50,862 nucleotides of DNA from an uncultured bacterium. Lineage in GTDB: Bacteria; Actinomycetota; Coriobacteriia; Coriobacteriales; Coriobacteriaceae. The stretch spans positions 1 through 50,862 of the forward strand of contig CATWBO010000014.1 in NCBI GenBank assembly GCA_958349055.1, read 5' to 3'. The position numbers and the translations under genes were made by a program. Shown here piece after piece: positions 1 to 9,611 of this stretch (the stretch's first letter is position 1; every line of letters begins with the position of its first letter). A model generated the notes under the pieces. The model searched no databases. It saw nothing but the letters and a program-made list of their open reading frames with translations, and was not told the DNA's origin.

Positions 1-125
1 GGCCCTTGCGGCGTAGTCGCTATTTATTCAGTCCAAGTTTCGGGGTGCAGTTCACTGCCCCCTTTGTGGTGGTCCCAGTCTTTTTTAGCGTCCCTCAAGA
101 CCCAACGAGAACGCAGAAATGTAGT

Positions 126-195
126 CCGGGGCTTACCCTTTCCCGAACGCGACCCTCGCGAAGCGCGTGAGCGGGCGGGAAAGGGTAAGCCCCGG
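126..195. terminator. Long inverted repeat downstream of the hydratase gene
   Basis: Two perfect 20-bp arms (126-145 and 176-195) enclose a 30-base GC-rich loop. The repeat begins 18 bases past the hydratase stop codon, so it probably ends that minus-strand transcript, although no clear U-tract follows. The arm contains GGGCTTACCC and the loop contains CGCGAAGCGCG. Both signatures recur in the longer palindrome at 45653-45777, so this is probably a repeat family as well as a terminator. The remainder of 1-212 holds only a short hairpin near 42-61 and a CCTTTGTGGTGGT half-repeat near 63-75. Confidence 0.6.
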
Positions 196-212
196 GCGGA
201 CAATTAAGTGCG

Positions 213-2513
213 TTACTCGGCAGCGGTCTTGAACTTGTTGTAGTTGATGAGGCAGCCGGCCTTGACGATGGCGCGCTCCTCGGCCGTCATATCGGCAATG
301 TAGAGCTCAATCTGCTCGACCGCACCATCGGCGCGCACCACGTAGGCGGCGATGTTCTTGAGGTCGCCATCGAGCGCGGCACGGATGCCCGGCACAAAGA
401 CGTAGTCGCCCACCTCAAAGTTGGGCTCGGCCTCCATCTGGAAGGGCACCATGCCCCAGTTCATGACGTTTGAGCGATAGCGCTTGGTGGCGTACTCGTG
501 GACGATGTTGGCCAGGCCGCCAATTACGCGCTGGCAGCTCGCGGCCTGCTCGCGGGCGGAACCGTCACCGGGCTTCTTGGCATAGAGCATGGAGCCGTAC
601 TCGGTCGCCTTGGCATCGGCCGCGACACCCACGCCGGCCAGTGCCTCGAACACACCGGCAAGCTCGGCATCGAGTGCCGCCAGGTCGCCCGCGGCCTCGC
701 CGGCCACGCGGCGCTTCTCCACGGCGTCGACCTCCTTGGAGCGACCCACGTATGCCGGATCGCGACGGCTCAGCGTAAACTCGGCCAGGCCCAGCGGGTT
801 GGAGCGGAAGGAGCTCGTCTCGCCCGATGGGATCAGCTCGTCAGTCGTGGTGACCGGGTCCATGATCTTGGAGCACACCTTGAGAAGGATGTCGTCGCCG
901 AGGGGCTCCATCGCGGGCCACGGCTTGATGTTGGGGCCCTCGACCAGCTCATCGGCCGGCTCCGCCTTGCCAAAGCCCCAGTACACGCGCTTTTTGTACG
1001 GCGCGTCGTCAAAGGTGTACTCGCAGGCCTCGTCCCAAGTCTCCTCGGGCAGGTCGGTCGCCGGCGTCAGGACGCCGCCGTTAGCAGCCGTCGCCGCAAT
1101 GGAGCGGGCATCCATCAGGGCCACGGCGCTCAGCTGGCCATTGCCCGGCTTGGAACCCTCGCGGTTGGGGAAGTTGCGCGTGGTGTGGCGGATGGACAGG
1201 CCGTTGTTGGCAGGCGTGTCGCCGGCACCAAAGCACGGGCCGCAGAATGCCGTGCGCACGATCGCGCCGGCCTCCATAAGGTCGTAGATATAGCCACGGC
1301 GCGTAAGTTCGAGCGCCACGGGCTGGCTCGTGGGATAGACCGACAGCGAGAACTCGCCGCAGCCGGTGTTGGCGCCCTTGAGCACGCGGGCAGCCTGGAC
1401 CACGGAGTCGTAGTTGCCGCCCGAGCAGCCGGCGATAACGCCCTGCTGCACGTGCAGCTTGCCGTCGACGACCTTGTCGAGCAGGCTAAAGTGCGTCTTG
1501 CCCTCGCCGATCTTGGCAGCCTCGAGCTCCACCTCGTGCAGGATGTCCTCGAGGTTCTCGTTGAGCTCATCGATCTCAAAGCCGTTGGAAGGATGGAACG
1601 GCAGGGCGATCATGGGCTTGATGCTCGACAGATCGACCTCGACGCAGCCGTCGTAGTAGGCGACATCGGCGGGCTTGAGCTCGCGGTAGTCGTCGCCGCG
1701 ACCGTGCATGGTCAAAAACGCGTGCGTGTCCTCGTCGGTTGCCCAGATGGAGGAAAGGCAGGTGGTCTCGGTGGTCATGACGTCGACGCCGTTGCGGTAG
1801 TCGGTCGTCATGCTCGAGATGCCGGGGCCCACGAACTCCATGACCTTGTTCTTGACGTAGCCCTTGGCAAAGACGGCGCGGATGATGGCGAGCGCCACGT
1901 CGTGCGGACCAACGCCGGGGCGCGGGGAACCCGTGAGGTAGATGGCGACGACGCCGGGGTAGGCGACATCGTAGGTGTCGCGCAGCAGCTGCTTGGCCAG
2001 CTCGCCGCCGCCCTCGCCCACGGCCATGGTGCCCAGGGCGCCGTAGCGGGTGTGCGAGTCGGAGCCCAGGATCATCTTGCCGCAACCGGCAAAGTTCTCG
2101 CGCATAAAGGAGTGGATGACGGCGATGTGCGGCGGAACGAAGATGCCGCCGTACTTCTTGGCAGCCGAGAGGCCAAAGACGTGGTCGTCCTCGTTGATGG
2201 TACCGCCCACGGCGCACAGCGAGTTATGGCAGTTGGTGAGCACGTAGGGCAGCGGGAACTGCTCCATGCCCGAGGCGCGCGCCGTCTGGATGATGCCGAC
2301 AAAGGTGATGTCATGGCTCGCCATGGCGTCGAAGCGAATCTTGAGCGCCTCGGGATCTCCGGACGTATTGTGTGCCTGGAGGATCGAATACGCGATAGTG
2401 CCACGCTTGGCATCCTCGGGCGTCTGCGTAATACCGCGCTCGGCAGCCTCGGCCGCAGGCACAACCTCGCTGCCGCCGCGCAGGTAGATGCCGTCCTCGT
2501 ACAGCTTGACCAT
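213..2513 (-). CDS. Aconitase-family hydratase (putative)
   Basis: A 766-residue protein of the aconitase/isopropylmalate isomerase superfamily, expected to carry a [4Fe-4S] cluster and to hydrate or dehydrate a small carboxylic acid in the cytoplasm. Family signatures visible are SDSHTRYG, the cluster cysteines in AGCSGGNYDS and FCGPCFG, and RNFPNREG followed by a swivel-like C-terminal domain. The open frame extends upstream to 2705, but the ATG at 2513 was chosen because GGGAG lies about 7 bases before it and the protein proper begins there (MVKLYEDGIYL). It is not a standard AcnA or AcnB, so the substrate is unknown; it may resemble the YbhJ-type hydratases. It stands alone, about 370 bases from hspR, with a palindrome just past its stop codon. 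Confidence 0.8.
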   Translation of the reverse strand: MVKLYEDGIYLRGGSEVVPAAEAAERGITQTPEDAKRGTIAYSILQAHNTSGDPEALKIRFDAMASHDITFVGIIQTARASGMEQFPLPYVLTNCHNSLCAVGGTINEDDHVFGLSAAKKYGGIFVPPHIAVIHSFMRENFAGCGKMILGSDSHTRYGALGTMAVGEGGGELAKQLLRDTYDVAYPGVVAIYLTGSPRPGVGPHDVALAIIRAVFAKGYVKNKVMEFVGPGISSMTTDYRNGVDVMTTETTCLSSIWATDEDTHAFLTMHGRGDDYRELKPADVAYYDGCVEVDLSSIKPMIALPFHPSNGFEIDELNENLEDILHEVELEAAKIGEGKTHFSLLDKVVDGKLHVQQGVIAGCSGGNYDSVVQAARVLKGANTGCGEFSLSVYPTSQPVALELTRRGYIYDLMEAGAIVRTAFCGPCFGAGDTPANNGLSIRHTTRNFPNREGSKPGNGQLSAVALMDARSIAATAANGGVLTPATDLPEETWDEACEYTFDDAPYKKRVYWGFGKAEPADELVEGPNIKPWPAMEPLGDDILLKVCSKIMDPVTTTDELIPSGETSSFRSNPLGLAEFTLSRRDPAYVGRSKEVDAVEKRRVAGEAAGDLAALDAELAGVFEALAGVGVAADAKATEYGSMLYAKKPGDGSAREQAASCQRVIGGLANIVHEYATKRYRSNVMNWGMVPFQMEAEPNFEVGDYVFVPGIRAALDGDLKNIAAYVVRADGAVEQIELYIADMTAEERAIVKAGCLINYNKFKTAAE

Positions 2514-2613
2514 ACTGTCTCCCACTCTGCCCAAAAGATTTGGGCGCATAGCATACATTCGTTCAATATCGTGCCATAGAACGGTTGCGCGTGGGTTACG
2601 AATCTGCACGTTC

Positions 2614-2631
2614 ACTTTATCTAGGTAAAGT
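2614..2631. promoter_or_regulatory. Small CTAG-centred palindrome upstream of the hydratase
   Basis: ACTTTATCTAGGTAAAGT has 6-bp perfect arms around a CTAG-containing centre and lies about 100 bases upstream of the hydratase start. This is a plausible operator position. I could not pair it with convincing -35 and -10 hexamers, and the regulator is unknown. Confidence 0.25.
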
Positions 2632-2663
2632 ACAGGACGAACCCCTTGCATCGCTCTCTTGAC

Positions 2664-2710
2664 AAGGAGTGTCCCAAAGTGCCGGCACAAAAGGAACGTC
2701 CCCAAGTGCC
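2664..2710 (+). repeat. GTCCCC-frame hairpin repeat, copy 1
   Basis: The copy follows the frame GTGTCCC-H-H'-AAAAGGAACGTCCCC-H. The arm GGCAC (2684-2688) can pair with GTGCC just before it or with GTGCC at 2706-2710. Similar frames with different arms occur near 26048, 26125, 34286 and 47442. This copy ends 30 bases before the structured RNA-like element at 2741. Confidence 0.5.
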
Positions 2711-2740
2711 AACCAAAGCAACGCCGCAGGTAGAGGACGG

Positions 2741-2887
2741 ACAGCGAGCGGGTCGCATTTGAGACAAGGTGACGTGAAACGAAAGGGCGCTGACCTTCTG
2801 GTCGCGCCCTTGAAGTTGAACGTCAGATTGTCCAAATGCGGCCCGCGCAGCGTCGAGCCGTTACGCGGTTTGGAAAAACCGCGTAAC
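2741..2887 (+). ncRNA. Structured RNA-like element, copy A
   Basis: This is a nested multi-helix element. Outer helix: 2748-2760 with 2834-2846, closing with one G-U pair. Second helix: TGACGT (2770-2775) with ACGTCA (2820-2825). Inner hairpin: AAGGGCGC (2783-2790) with GCGCCCTT (2804-2811), capped by GACC-TTCT-GGTC. A terminal 12-bp hairpin runs from 2860 to 2887. Linkers such as ACAGCGA, AAGG, GATTG and GCAGCGTC recur in the copies at 8088, 26191 and 34371, while the helices there have different sequences that still pair. The G-U pair would be A-C on the other strand, which points to plus-strand transcription. The element lies between hspR and the hydratase. It is not a coding region. Confidence 0.6.
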
Positions 2888-3303
2888 TATAAGTCTCCGC
2901 CGGCGCCCAGCAGCTTGCGCATGACTTGCTCGGGGTTAACCGAGCCGTCACGCGGGGCAAGGGCGGTGATCTTCTTCTGCATCTTGTACTCGTGCAGCTC
3001 ATCCTCGAGTTGGCGTACGCGGGCGCGGAGCTTCTCGTTCTCGCGCTCGCGTTCCTCGGCGCGCTCCTTCATATCGAGGATACGCACCACACCGGCAAGG
3101 TTGATGCCCTCGTCGGTCAGTTGATTGATGAGTTCCAGACGCTCGATATCGGCACGCGAATACAGGCGCGTGTTACCGCCCGAGCGCTGAGGATTCACCA
3201 GGCCCTTGGACTCGTAGACGCGCAGGGTCTGCGGATGCATGCCGGTCAGCTCGGCCGCCACGCTGATCATGTACAGCGGTTTGTTCCTATTGTCCTCGGC
3301 CAT
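2887..3303 (-). CDS. hspR: HspR, MerR-family heat-shock repressor
   Basis: A 138-residue MerR-type regulator. The N-terminal winged HTH (about residues 10-75) contains the family pattern HPQTLRVYE followed by NTRLYS. A charged coiled coil (about residues 80-120, rich in E and R) follows and would mediate dimerisation. In Actinobacteria HspR represses the dnaK operon together with DnaK, and here it is the last gene after dnaK, grpE and dnaJ on the same strand, which supports the assignment. It ends with a short glycine-containing tail (LLGAGGDL). The stop codon directly abuts the terminal hairpin of structured element copy A. A canonical CTTGAGT-N7-ACTCAAG operator was not found upstream of dnaK. 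Confidence 0.9.
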   Translation of the reverse strand: MAEDNRNKPLYMISVAAELTGMHPQTLRVYESKGLVNPQRSGGNTRLYSRADIERLELINQLTDEGINLAGVVRILDMKERAEERERENEKLRARVRQLEDELHEYKMQKKITALAPRDGSVNPEQVMRKLLGAGGDL

Positions 3304-3375
3304 GCTACCTGACCCCTTTCCGTCTCGTTATCGTCCATCATAAGCCCGCGGGCGCGGGCGTGCGCCACGACCGCC

Positions 3376-4335
3376 CTAGTACGTCGCCTTGTAACGGTTG
3401 ACCTTCTCGCGATAGTCGCGCGTGTCGGCCTCGCGCAGCTTGGTCATGGCATCGCGCTCGTCATCGGATAGGTTCGTGGGGACCTGCACCTTGATCTCGA
3501 CGAGCAACGCGCCCGTACGGCCACGGTGCTTAACGTCGGGCGCCCCCATTTCCTTAAAGCGGAACTTCTTGCCCGTCTGGGTACCCGCAGGCACCTTCAG
3601 ACGAACCGTCGCACCGCCGGGCGTCGGCACGTCCACCGTGCAGCCGAGCGCCGCCTCGTAGACCGAGACCGGTACCTCCATGGTCACGTCGGCACCTTTA
3701 CGCTTAAACAGCGGATGCTCCTCCACGTGCGTGGTCACGACCAGGTCGCCGCGCTCGCCGCCGGCAACGCCGTACTCGCCGCGACGCTTGTAACGCAGTT
3801 TGCCACCGTCGACCGCGCCCGCGGGCACCGAGACCGTAATGGTCTGCTGCTCGCCCGTCGAGGGAATGCGGTAGGTAACCTTGTGCGTCACACCGCGAAA
3901 CGCGTCCTCAGCCGTCACATCGACGGTCAGCGACAGGTCGCCGCCCTTGCGAGCACGGCTGCGACCCGCGCCGGCATTACCCGCAGCCCCGGCAAAGCCC
4001 GAGCCCCAATCGCTGCCCCAGGCACCGTTGCCGCTAAAGATGCTGTCGAAGATATCGCCCCAGCCGCTGGCGCCCGCGCCGGCACCGTAGCCGCCGCCAT
4101 ACGCGCCGCCCGCGCCCGGCATGCCGCCAAACATGAGCATCTGGTCGTACTCTTTGCGCTTCTTCTCGTCCGAAAGCGTTTCGTACGCCTCGCTGATCTC
4201 CTTGAACTTGGCCTCGTCGCCGCCGGCATCGGGGTGATATTTTTGCGCGAGCTTGCGAAACGCGCTCTTGATCTCTTTGTCGGAGGCGCTCTTGGATACG
4301 CCCAGGATGTCATAGAAGGTTTTGCCTGCAGCCAT
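3376..4335 (-). CDS. dnaJ: DnaJ-family co-chaperone without zinc fingers
   Basis: A 319-residue J-domain protein that would stimulate the ATPase of DnaK. The J domain (about residues 4-70) has the diagnostic HPD in KYHPDAGG. A Gly/Ala-rich linker with many aromatic residues (about 75-130) follows, then the two C-terminal substrate-binding beta domains. The CxxCxGxG zinc-finger repeats of classical DnaJ are absent, so the architecture is CbpA-like. The ATG at 4335 was chosen over the upstream in-frame ATG at 4392 because AGGAGAGGAG precedes it and the family sequence begins there (MAAGKTFYDILGV). It lies 108 bases after grpE, across a strong GC hairpin, and 72 bases before hspR. Confidence 0.9.
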   Translation of the reverse strand: MAAGKTFYDILGVSKSASDKEIKSAFRKLAQKYHPDAGGDEAKFKEISEAYETLSDEKKRKEYDQMLMFGGMPGAGGAYGGGYGAGAGASGWGDIFDSIFSGNGAWGSDWGSGFAGAAGNAGAGRSRARKGGDLSLTVDVTAEDAFRGVTHKVTYRIPSTGEQQTITVSVPAGAVDGGKLRYKRRGEYGVAGGERGDLVVTTHVEEHPLFKRKGADVTMEVPVSVYEAALGCTVDVPTPGGATVRLKVPAGTQTGKKFRFKEMGAPDVKHRGRTGALLVEIKVQVPTNLSDDERDAMTKLREADTRDYREKVNRYKATY

Positions 4336-4408
4336 CGTAGCTCCTCTCCTGTTACGTCCGCCGTCCATGCAGACGACGGCCCATGCTTTCATATGGCACT
4401 AGGCCAGA

Positions 4409-4438
4409 AAGGGCCCCGGGTGTTGCCCCGGGGCCCTT
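4409..4438 (-). terminator. GC-rich hairpin between grpE and dnaJ
   Basis: Perfect 12-bp arms, AAGGGCCCCGGG (4409-4420) and its complement (4427-4438), enclose 6 bases. It starts 5 bases past the grpE stop codon. The run of T after it on the minus strand is short, so it may be a partial terminator or an mRNA-stabilising hairpin that separates dnaK-grpE from dnaJ-hspR expression. Confidence 0.55.
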
Positions 4439-4443
4439 CTCAA

Positions 4444-5286
4444 TTACTCCTCGGTGCTCTCGGCCGTATCGGCCGTAGCATCCTCGGGCGCCGCTTCGGG
4501 CTCCGGTGCGGGGCGCTTCTCGCCACCGTAGGTCACCGTCACCATCGCGGAACGCAGGATGCGATCCGCCATGCGGTAGCCCTTCTGGTACACATCGTTG
4601 ACGGTCTCGTCGTACTGCGATGCGTCCTCGACGCGACCCACAGCCTGGTGCTCGAGCGGATCGAACGCCTCGCCCTTGGGGTCGATAGGCTCAACGCCCT
4701 CGTGCGCAAACACATCGAGCAGCTTGGCATGTACCGCATCGACGCCATCGACGAACTGCTTAAAGTCGTCGGAAAGCTCTTGGCTGCGGGCATGGTCGAT
4801 CGCGCGCTCGATATCGTCGATCACCGGCAACAGCGCGGTGACAAGCTTCTCGGTCGCGCGGTCGCGCTCGGCGATGCGCTCGTTGGCGGTGCGGCGACGG
4901 AAGTTCTCCCAGTCGGCCTGCAGACGGGCGGTGCGCTCGGTAGCGTCCTTTGCCTTGTCCTCGGCGGCCTTCTGAGCCTCTGCCGCAGCATCGAGCTCAT
5001 TGCGCACGTCGGCAAGCTCCTTTTGGGCCTGCTCGAACTTGAGCTTAAAGTCGTTGTCGGCGGCTTCCTCACCGGCGCGGATAGCGGCTTCCACCATCTC
5101 GTCCTCGGTCATCGTCGCCTCCTTGTTGGAATCCTCTACCTGGTTCTCGACAGCCTCGGCGGCCGGGGCCTCGTTGGCCTCGGTATCGTCGACGGCCTCT
5201 ACGGGAATCTTCACGTCCTTCTCCTCAGAGTCAACGGGGGCGGCGCCAGCGGCGGCCGCCTCCGTGCGAGCTTTACGGGCGGACAT
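4444..5286 (-). CDS. grpE: GrpE nucleotide exchange factor
   Basis: A 280-residue GrpE, the exchange factor that releases ADP from DnaK. The first 75 or so residues are acidic and low complexity (rich in E, A and D). A long coiled coil then leads to WENFRRR, typical of GrpE, and to the beta-wing domain near GYRMADRILRSAMV. A C-terminal tail rich in E, A and T completes it. It starts 2 bases after the dnaK stop codon, so the two are translationally coupled. The protein is longer than a typical GrpE of about 200 residues because of both tails. A later in-frame ATG (MTEDEMVEAAI) exists, but the start at 5286 is favoured by its position against dnaK. Confidence 0.92.
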   Translation of the reverse strand: MSARKARTEAAAAGAAPVDSEEKDVKIPVEAVDDTEANEAPAAEAVENQVEDSNKEATMTEDEMVEAAIRAGEEAADNDFKLKFEQAQKELADVRNELDAAAEAQKAAEDKAKDATERTARLQADWENFRRRTANERIAERDRATEKLVTALLPVIDDIERAIDHARSQELSDDFKQFVDGVDAVHAKLLDVFAHEGVEPIDPKGEAFDPLEHQAVGRVEDASQYDETVNDVYQKGYRMADRILRSAMVTVTYGGEKRPAPEPEAAPEDATADTAESTEE

Positions 5287-5288
5287 GA

Positions 5289-7181
<1,893 letters not shown>

Positions 7182-7290
7182 TAGAAATTCCCTCTCTCTT
7201 TTGCGTTCGCGTCGCCTCGACGGTCTGTCGCGCGGCGCTTCGGCTTGTCTTTCAGGATGTAGTGTATCCCCTTATGGGCTGGAATATACA

Positions 7291-7317
7291 AAATCTAAGT
7301 CAATTCATATAAGATTT
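7291..7317 (-). promoter_or_regulatory. Candidate operator upstream of dnaK
   Basis: AAATCT (7291-7296) and AGATTT (7312-7317) form a 6-bp inverted repeat with a 15-base spacer that contains TTGACT on the minus strand (7298-7303), about 115 bases before dnaK. It could overlap a -35 box. It does not match the canonical HspR site, so assignment to HspR is only a guess from position. Confidence 0.3.
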
Positions 7318-7442
7318 CTTATTGCTGAGAGTTTAGGTTCTTAAATGCGCAGGTAGATGCGCTGATTGAGTTCTCGGCAAATCTATTGAGATCTATGTAG
7401 AGATGGCTGAGGTTTGGGTCCGAAGGTGCCTGGGGCTGCCTT

Positions 7443-7554
7443 GCGGAAAGGGTATCCCGGTCTGAGCGCGAATTCTGGGACACAGTTTCCGCCGGGCGGT
7501 CCAACCGGAAGCTGCGACCCGTTTTTCGGCCAAATAACGGGATGCCCTTTCCGC
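7443..7554. repeat. Array of alternating GGAAA/TTTCC hairpin units
   Basis: Four 17-18-base units alternate in orientation: GCGGAAAGGGTATCCCG (7443-7459), a TTTCC-type unit near 7477-7493, a GGAAG-type unit near 7503-7520, and CGGGATGCCCTTTCCGC (7538-7554). The outer two pair with each other at 16 of 17 positions. A six-unit array of the same type lies at 25849-26022. No gene was seen in 7182-7776 apart from this array and the flanking control sequences. Confidence 0.6.
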
Positions 7555-7688
7555 AGGCGCGCTTAATAGCTCAATATCTCAAGTCACCTTTAGCTAACAT
7601 TTACGCAGCTCAGCGGCCCCACCTGCGTGTTTTTTAGTAAACCTTGGCATACTCGGCGAACGGTATGAAGATGCCGGCCAGAGGGTAT

Positions 7689-7716
7689 TGCAAACGGTCG
7701 CTCCCGTGGTATGTTT
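7689..7716 (+). promoter_or_regulatory. Candidate ferredoxin promoter
   Basis: TTGCAA (7689-7694) and TATGTT (7711-7716) are separated by 16 bases and lie about 60 bases before the ferredoxin start codon. This fits a housekeeping promoter. It was called by eye only. Confidence 0.4.
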
Positions 7717-7776
7717 TTGCCCGAATCAAACCGACGCGCATCGCCTGTAGCGTCGGTCAACAGAGAGGAAACTACC

Positions 7777-7962
7777 ATGGCTCATCCCGTAATTGATGCC
7801 GACGAGTGCATCGCTTGTGGCGTTTGCGTCGACTCCTGCCCCGCTGGCGTTCTGGAGCTCCAGGACGTCGCTACCGTCGCTGACGAGGACTCCTGCGTCG
7901 CCTGTGGCGCTTGCCAGGACGCTTGCCCCGCCGGCGCGATCACCGAGATCGTCGAGGAGTAA
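7777..7962 (+). CDS. 2[4Fe-4S] ferredoxin
   Basis: A 61-residue clostridial-type ferredoxin, a soluble low-potential electron carrier. Two cluster motifs of the form CxxCxxCxxxC are complete: Cys11, 14, 17, 21 and Cys40, 43, 46, 50, each ending in CPAG. The two halves are an internal duplication. The ATG at 7777 was chosen over an upstream in-frame ATG at 7711 because AGAGAGGAA precedes it and the ferredoxin fold begins directly (MAHPVIDADE). The gene is monocistronic, with its own candidate promoter and a strong terminator 38 bases downstream. The redox partners are not encoded nearby. Confidence 0.95.
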   Translation: MAHPVIDADECIACGVCVDSCPAGVLELQDVATVADEDSCVACGACQDACPAGAITEIVEE

Positions 7963-8000
7963 CAACTCCCCACTTGCACACTCAAAAGTACACCGTGCAC

Positions 8001-8044
8001 AAAAAAAGGAGGCCTCCGCATCGCCGCGGAGGCCTCCTTTTTTT
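8001..8044. terminator. Strong intrinsic terminator after ferredoxin
   Basis: Arms at 8001-8019 and 8026-8044 pair perfectly. The GC-rich core GGAGGCCTCCGC is flanked by an A-run on the left and a T-run on the right, so it can terminate transcripts in both directions. Confidence 0.92.
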
Positions 8045-8087
8045 GTGCGGATAACTAATTTGGCACCGTCGCAGGTTGAACTCACGT

Positions 8088-8201
8088 CAGCGAAAACGCC
8101 CCTAAGCGAGCAAGGTGACGTGAAAGAGGAGGGAAGCGTACTTTGGGTACGCGACCGACGATTGAACGTCAAATTGCCGCTTGGGGGCGTTTGCAGCGTC
8201 G
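8088..8201 (+). ncRNA. Structured RNA-like element, copy B (short form)
   Basis: The outer helix joins 8094-8108 with 8178-8192 and includes one U-G pair in plus-strand reading. The second helix is TGACGT (8116-8121) with ACGTCA (8166-8171). The linkers CAGCGA, GCAAGG, AATTGC and GCAGCGTC match copies A, C and D. The inner hairpin is unrelated in sequence (GCGTAC with GTACGC). The terminal GTTACGCGG hairpin of the other copies is missing. The element lies between ferredoxin and the niaR stop codon, which face each other. Confidence 0.55.
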
Positions 8202-8202
8202 G

Positions 8203-8748
8203 CTAAGAGAGATCATCCTCGTAGGGCATTAGGTCCGCCAAGTAGCCCTTCTCCTTGAGTATGGCCTCGATCTCGTCGAGGGTCTGCTCGTCTTCCGCCG
8301 CAATGCGATGGAAGTGGTAGCCGCTGGTCACCGTCAGCAGCGGGAAGCTCTTGCCGCTGGCGATGCCCTCTAGGTAGCGCTCGACATCGCGGCGGTTGCG
8401 GATGTCCAGGTCGGCCGTGATCTTGCCGTACACACGATGGTTGACGATCACATTGAGCACGGCGCCACCTGCGTCGACGATACTCGTAAGCTCGTCGCCC
8501 GCCTGCTCCACGCTGTGGCGAACCTTGACCAAGCGCGTGGGCACGGCGGGGCTGCTGGGAGCCTCCTGCAGCACATAACCACGGTTGGTCGCCACGATAT
8601 CGTGCCCATCGGCGCGCAGCAGGGCGATGTCCTGCACCACGACCTGGCGGCTCACACCCACCTCGCGGGCAAGCGCGCCGCCCGATACGGGCCCCTTGGC
8701 TCCCTCGAGCACGGCCATGATGGCACGGCGACGCTCGCGGGCGTTCAT
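8203..8748 (-). CDS. niaR: NiaR-type niacin-responsive repressor
   Basis: A 181-residue regulator with an N-terminal HTH_11 winged helix (about residues 5-58: GALAREVGVSRQVVVQDIALLRADGHDI) and a C-terminal 3H domain, named for its conserved histidines, visible in VNHRVYG and SGYHFHRI. In this family nicotinic acid is the co-repressor and NAD synthesis or niacin uptake genes are the targets. It is the last gene of nadA-nadB-nadC-niaR. Its ATG at 8746-8748 overlaps the nadC stop codon by one base, so the two are translationally coupled. A large palindrome over the nadA promoter is the probable binding site, which would make the repressor autoregulated. Confidence 0.9.
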   Translation of the reverse strand: MNARERRRAIMAVLEGAKGPVSGGALAREVGVSRQVVVQDIALLRADGHDIVATNRGYVLQEAPSSPAVPTRLVKVRHSVEQAGDELTSIVDAGGAVLNVIVNHRVYGKITADLDIRNRRDVERYLEGIASGKSFPLLTVTSGYHFHRIAAEDEQTLDEIEAILKEKGYLADLMPYEDDLS

Positions 8749-9608
8749 TATTTACCGTCCAGCAGACGCAGGTGCTTAAGCGAGAGGTCGAGGATCGGCG
8801 CGGAGTGCGTCAGGGCGCCCGAGCTAATGTAGTCGACGCCCAGATCAGCCAGGGCGCGAATGTTGTCGGCGTCCACATTGCCCGAACACTCGGTCTTGGC
8901 GCGACCGGCGATAAGCTCGATGGCGGCGGCCATGTCGTCATGGGTCATGTTGTCGAACATGATAATGTCGGCACCGGCCTCCACGGCTTCGCGTACCATG
9001 TCCAGGTTCTCGCACTCAATCTCGACCGTCGTGGTAAACGATGCATGGGCGCGCGCCATCTCAATCGCGCGCGCCACGCCACCGGCGGCGTCGATATGGT
9101 TGTCCTTGAGCATGACGGCCGTCGACAGGTTGTAACGGTGGTTGCTGCCACCGCCGATCTCAACCGCCGCCTTCTCAAACACGCGCATGCCCGGCGTGGT
9201 CTTGCGTGTGTCGACGAGCACGGTCTTGGTACCCTCGAGCGCCGCTGCCATTCTGTGCGTATAGGTAGCGATACCGCTCATGCGCTGCAGGTAGTTAAGC
9301 GCCACGCGCTCGCCCGAAAGCAGCACGCGCGCATCGCCGCGCACCTGGCCCACGTGGTCGCCGGCGTGCACCTCGTCACCGTCGGCAACATCAAACAGCA
9401 CCGAGCTCTGCGGATCCAGCAGCTCAAAGGTGCGAGCGAACACATCCAAGCCGGCGATGATGCCGTCGGCCTTGGCGATAAGCTCCACGGTAGCGGGGCG
9501 CGCCGTGGGGCACACGCTCGCCGTGCTCACATCCTCAAACGTGATGTCCTCGCGCAGGGCCTGCAGAATCAGATCATCGACGACGAGCTTCATGGTAATG
9601 GGATTCAT
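8748..9608 (-). CDS. nadC: Nicotinate-nucleotide pyrophosphorylase (NadC)
   Basis: A 286-residue quinolinate phosphoribosyltransferase. It converts quinolinate and PRPP to nicotinate mononucleotide, CO2 and pyrophosphate, the third step of de novo NAD synthesis. Family signatures visible are RVALNYLQRMSGIATYT, the DTRKTTPGMR substrate-binding stretch, HRYNLSTAVMLKDNHI and the TIM-barrel end with GADIIMFDNM and YISSGALTHS. Length matches the family. It follows nadB with a 3-base gap and precedes niaR by overlap. The ATG at 9608 is the natural start; a second ATG five codons later is also possible. Confidence 0.96.
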   Translation of the reverse strand: MNPITMKLVVDDLILQALREDITFEDVSTASVCPTARPATVELIAKADGIIAGLDVFARTFELLDPQSSVLFDVADGDEVHAGDHVGQVRGDARVLLSGERVALNYLQRMSGIATYTHRMAAALEGTKTVLVDTRKTTPGMRVFEKAAVEIGGGSNHRYNLSTAVMLKDNHIDAAGGVARAIEMARAHASFTTTVEIECENLDMVREAVEAGADIIMFDNMTHDDMAAAIELIAGRAKTECSGNVDADNIRALADLGVDYISSGALTHSAPILDLSLKHLRLLDGK

Positions 9609-9611
9609 GGT

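Noticed and set aside
498..2579. 693-residue open frame on the plus strand opposite the hydratase
   Set aside because: It is antisense to a gene with clear aconitase motifs. Its protein is rich in His, Gly, Ala and Val with no recognisable domain, as expected for a GC-rich shadow frame.
2741..2887. Structured element copy A as an ordinary rho-independent terminator
   Set aside because: There is no T-run at either end, several helices are nested, and the linkers are conserved in four copies; a terminator would not need this.
7443..7554. Possible CRISPR array
   Set aside because: Units alternate in direction, are only about 18 bases and are not identical, and no cas genes are present. The same reasoning holds for 25849-26022.
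7572..7590. CTTGAGATATTGAGC as an HspR operator
   Set aside because: The halves are direct, not inverted, and the site lies nearly 400 bases from dnaK.
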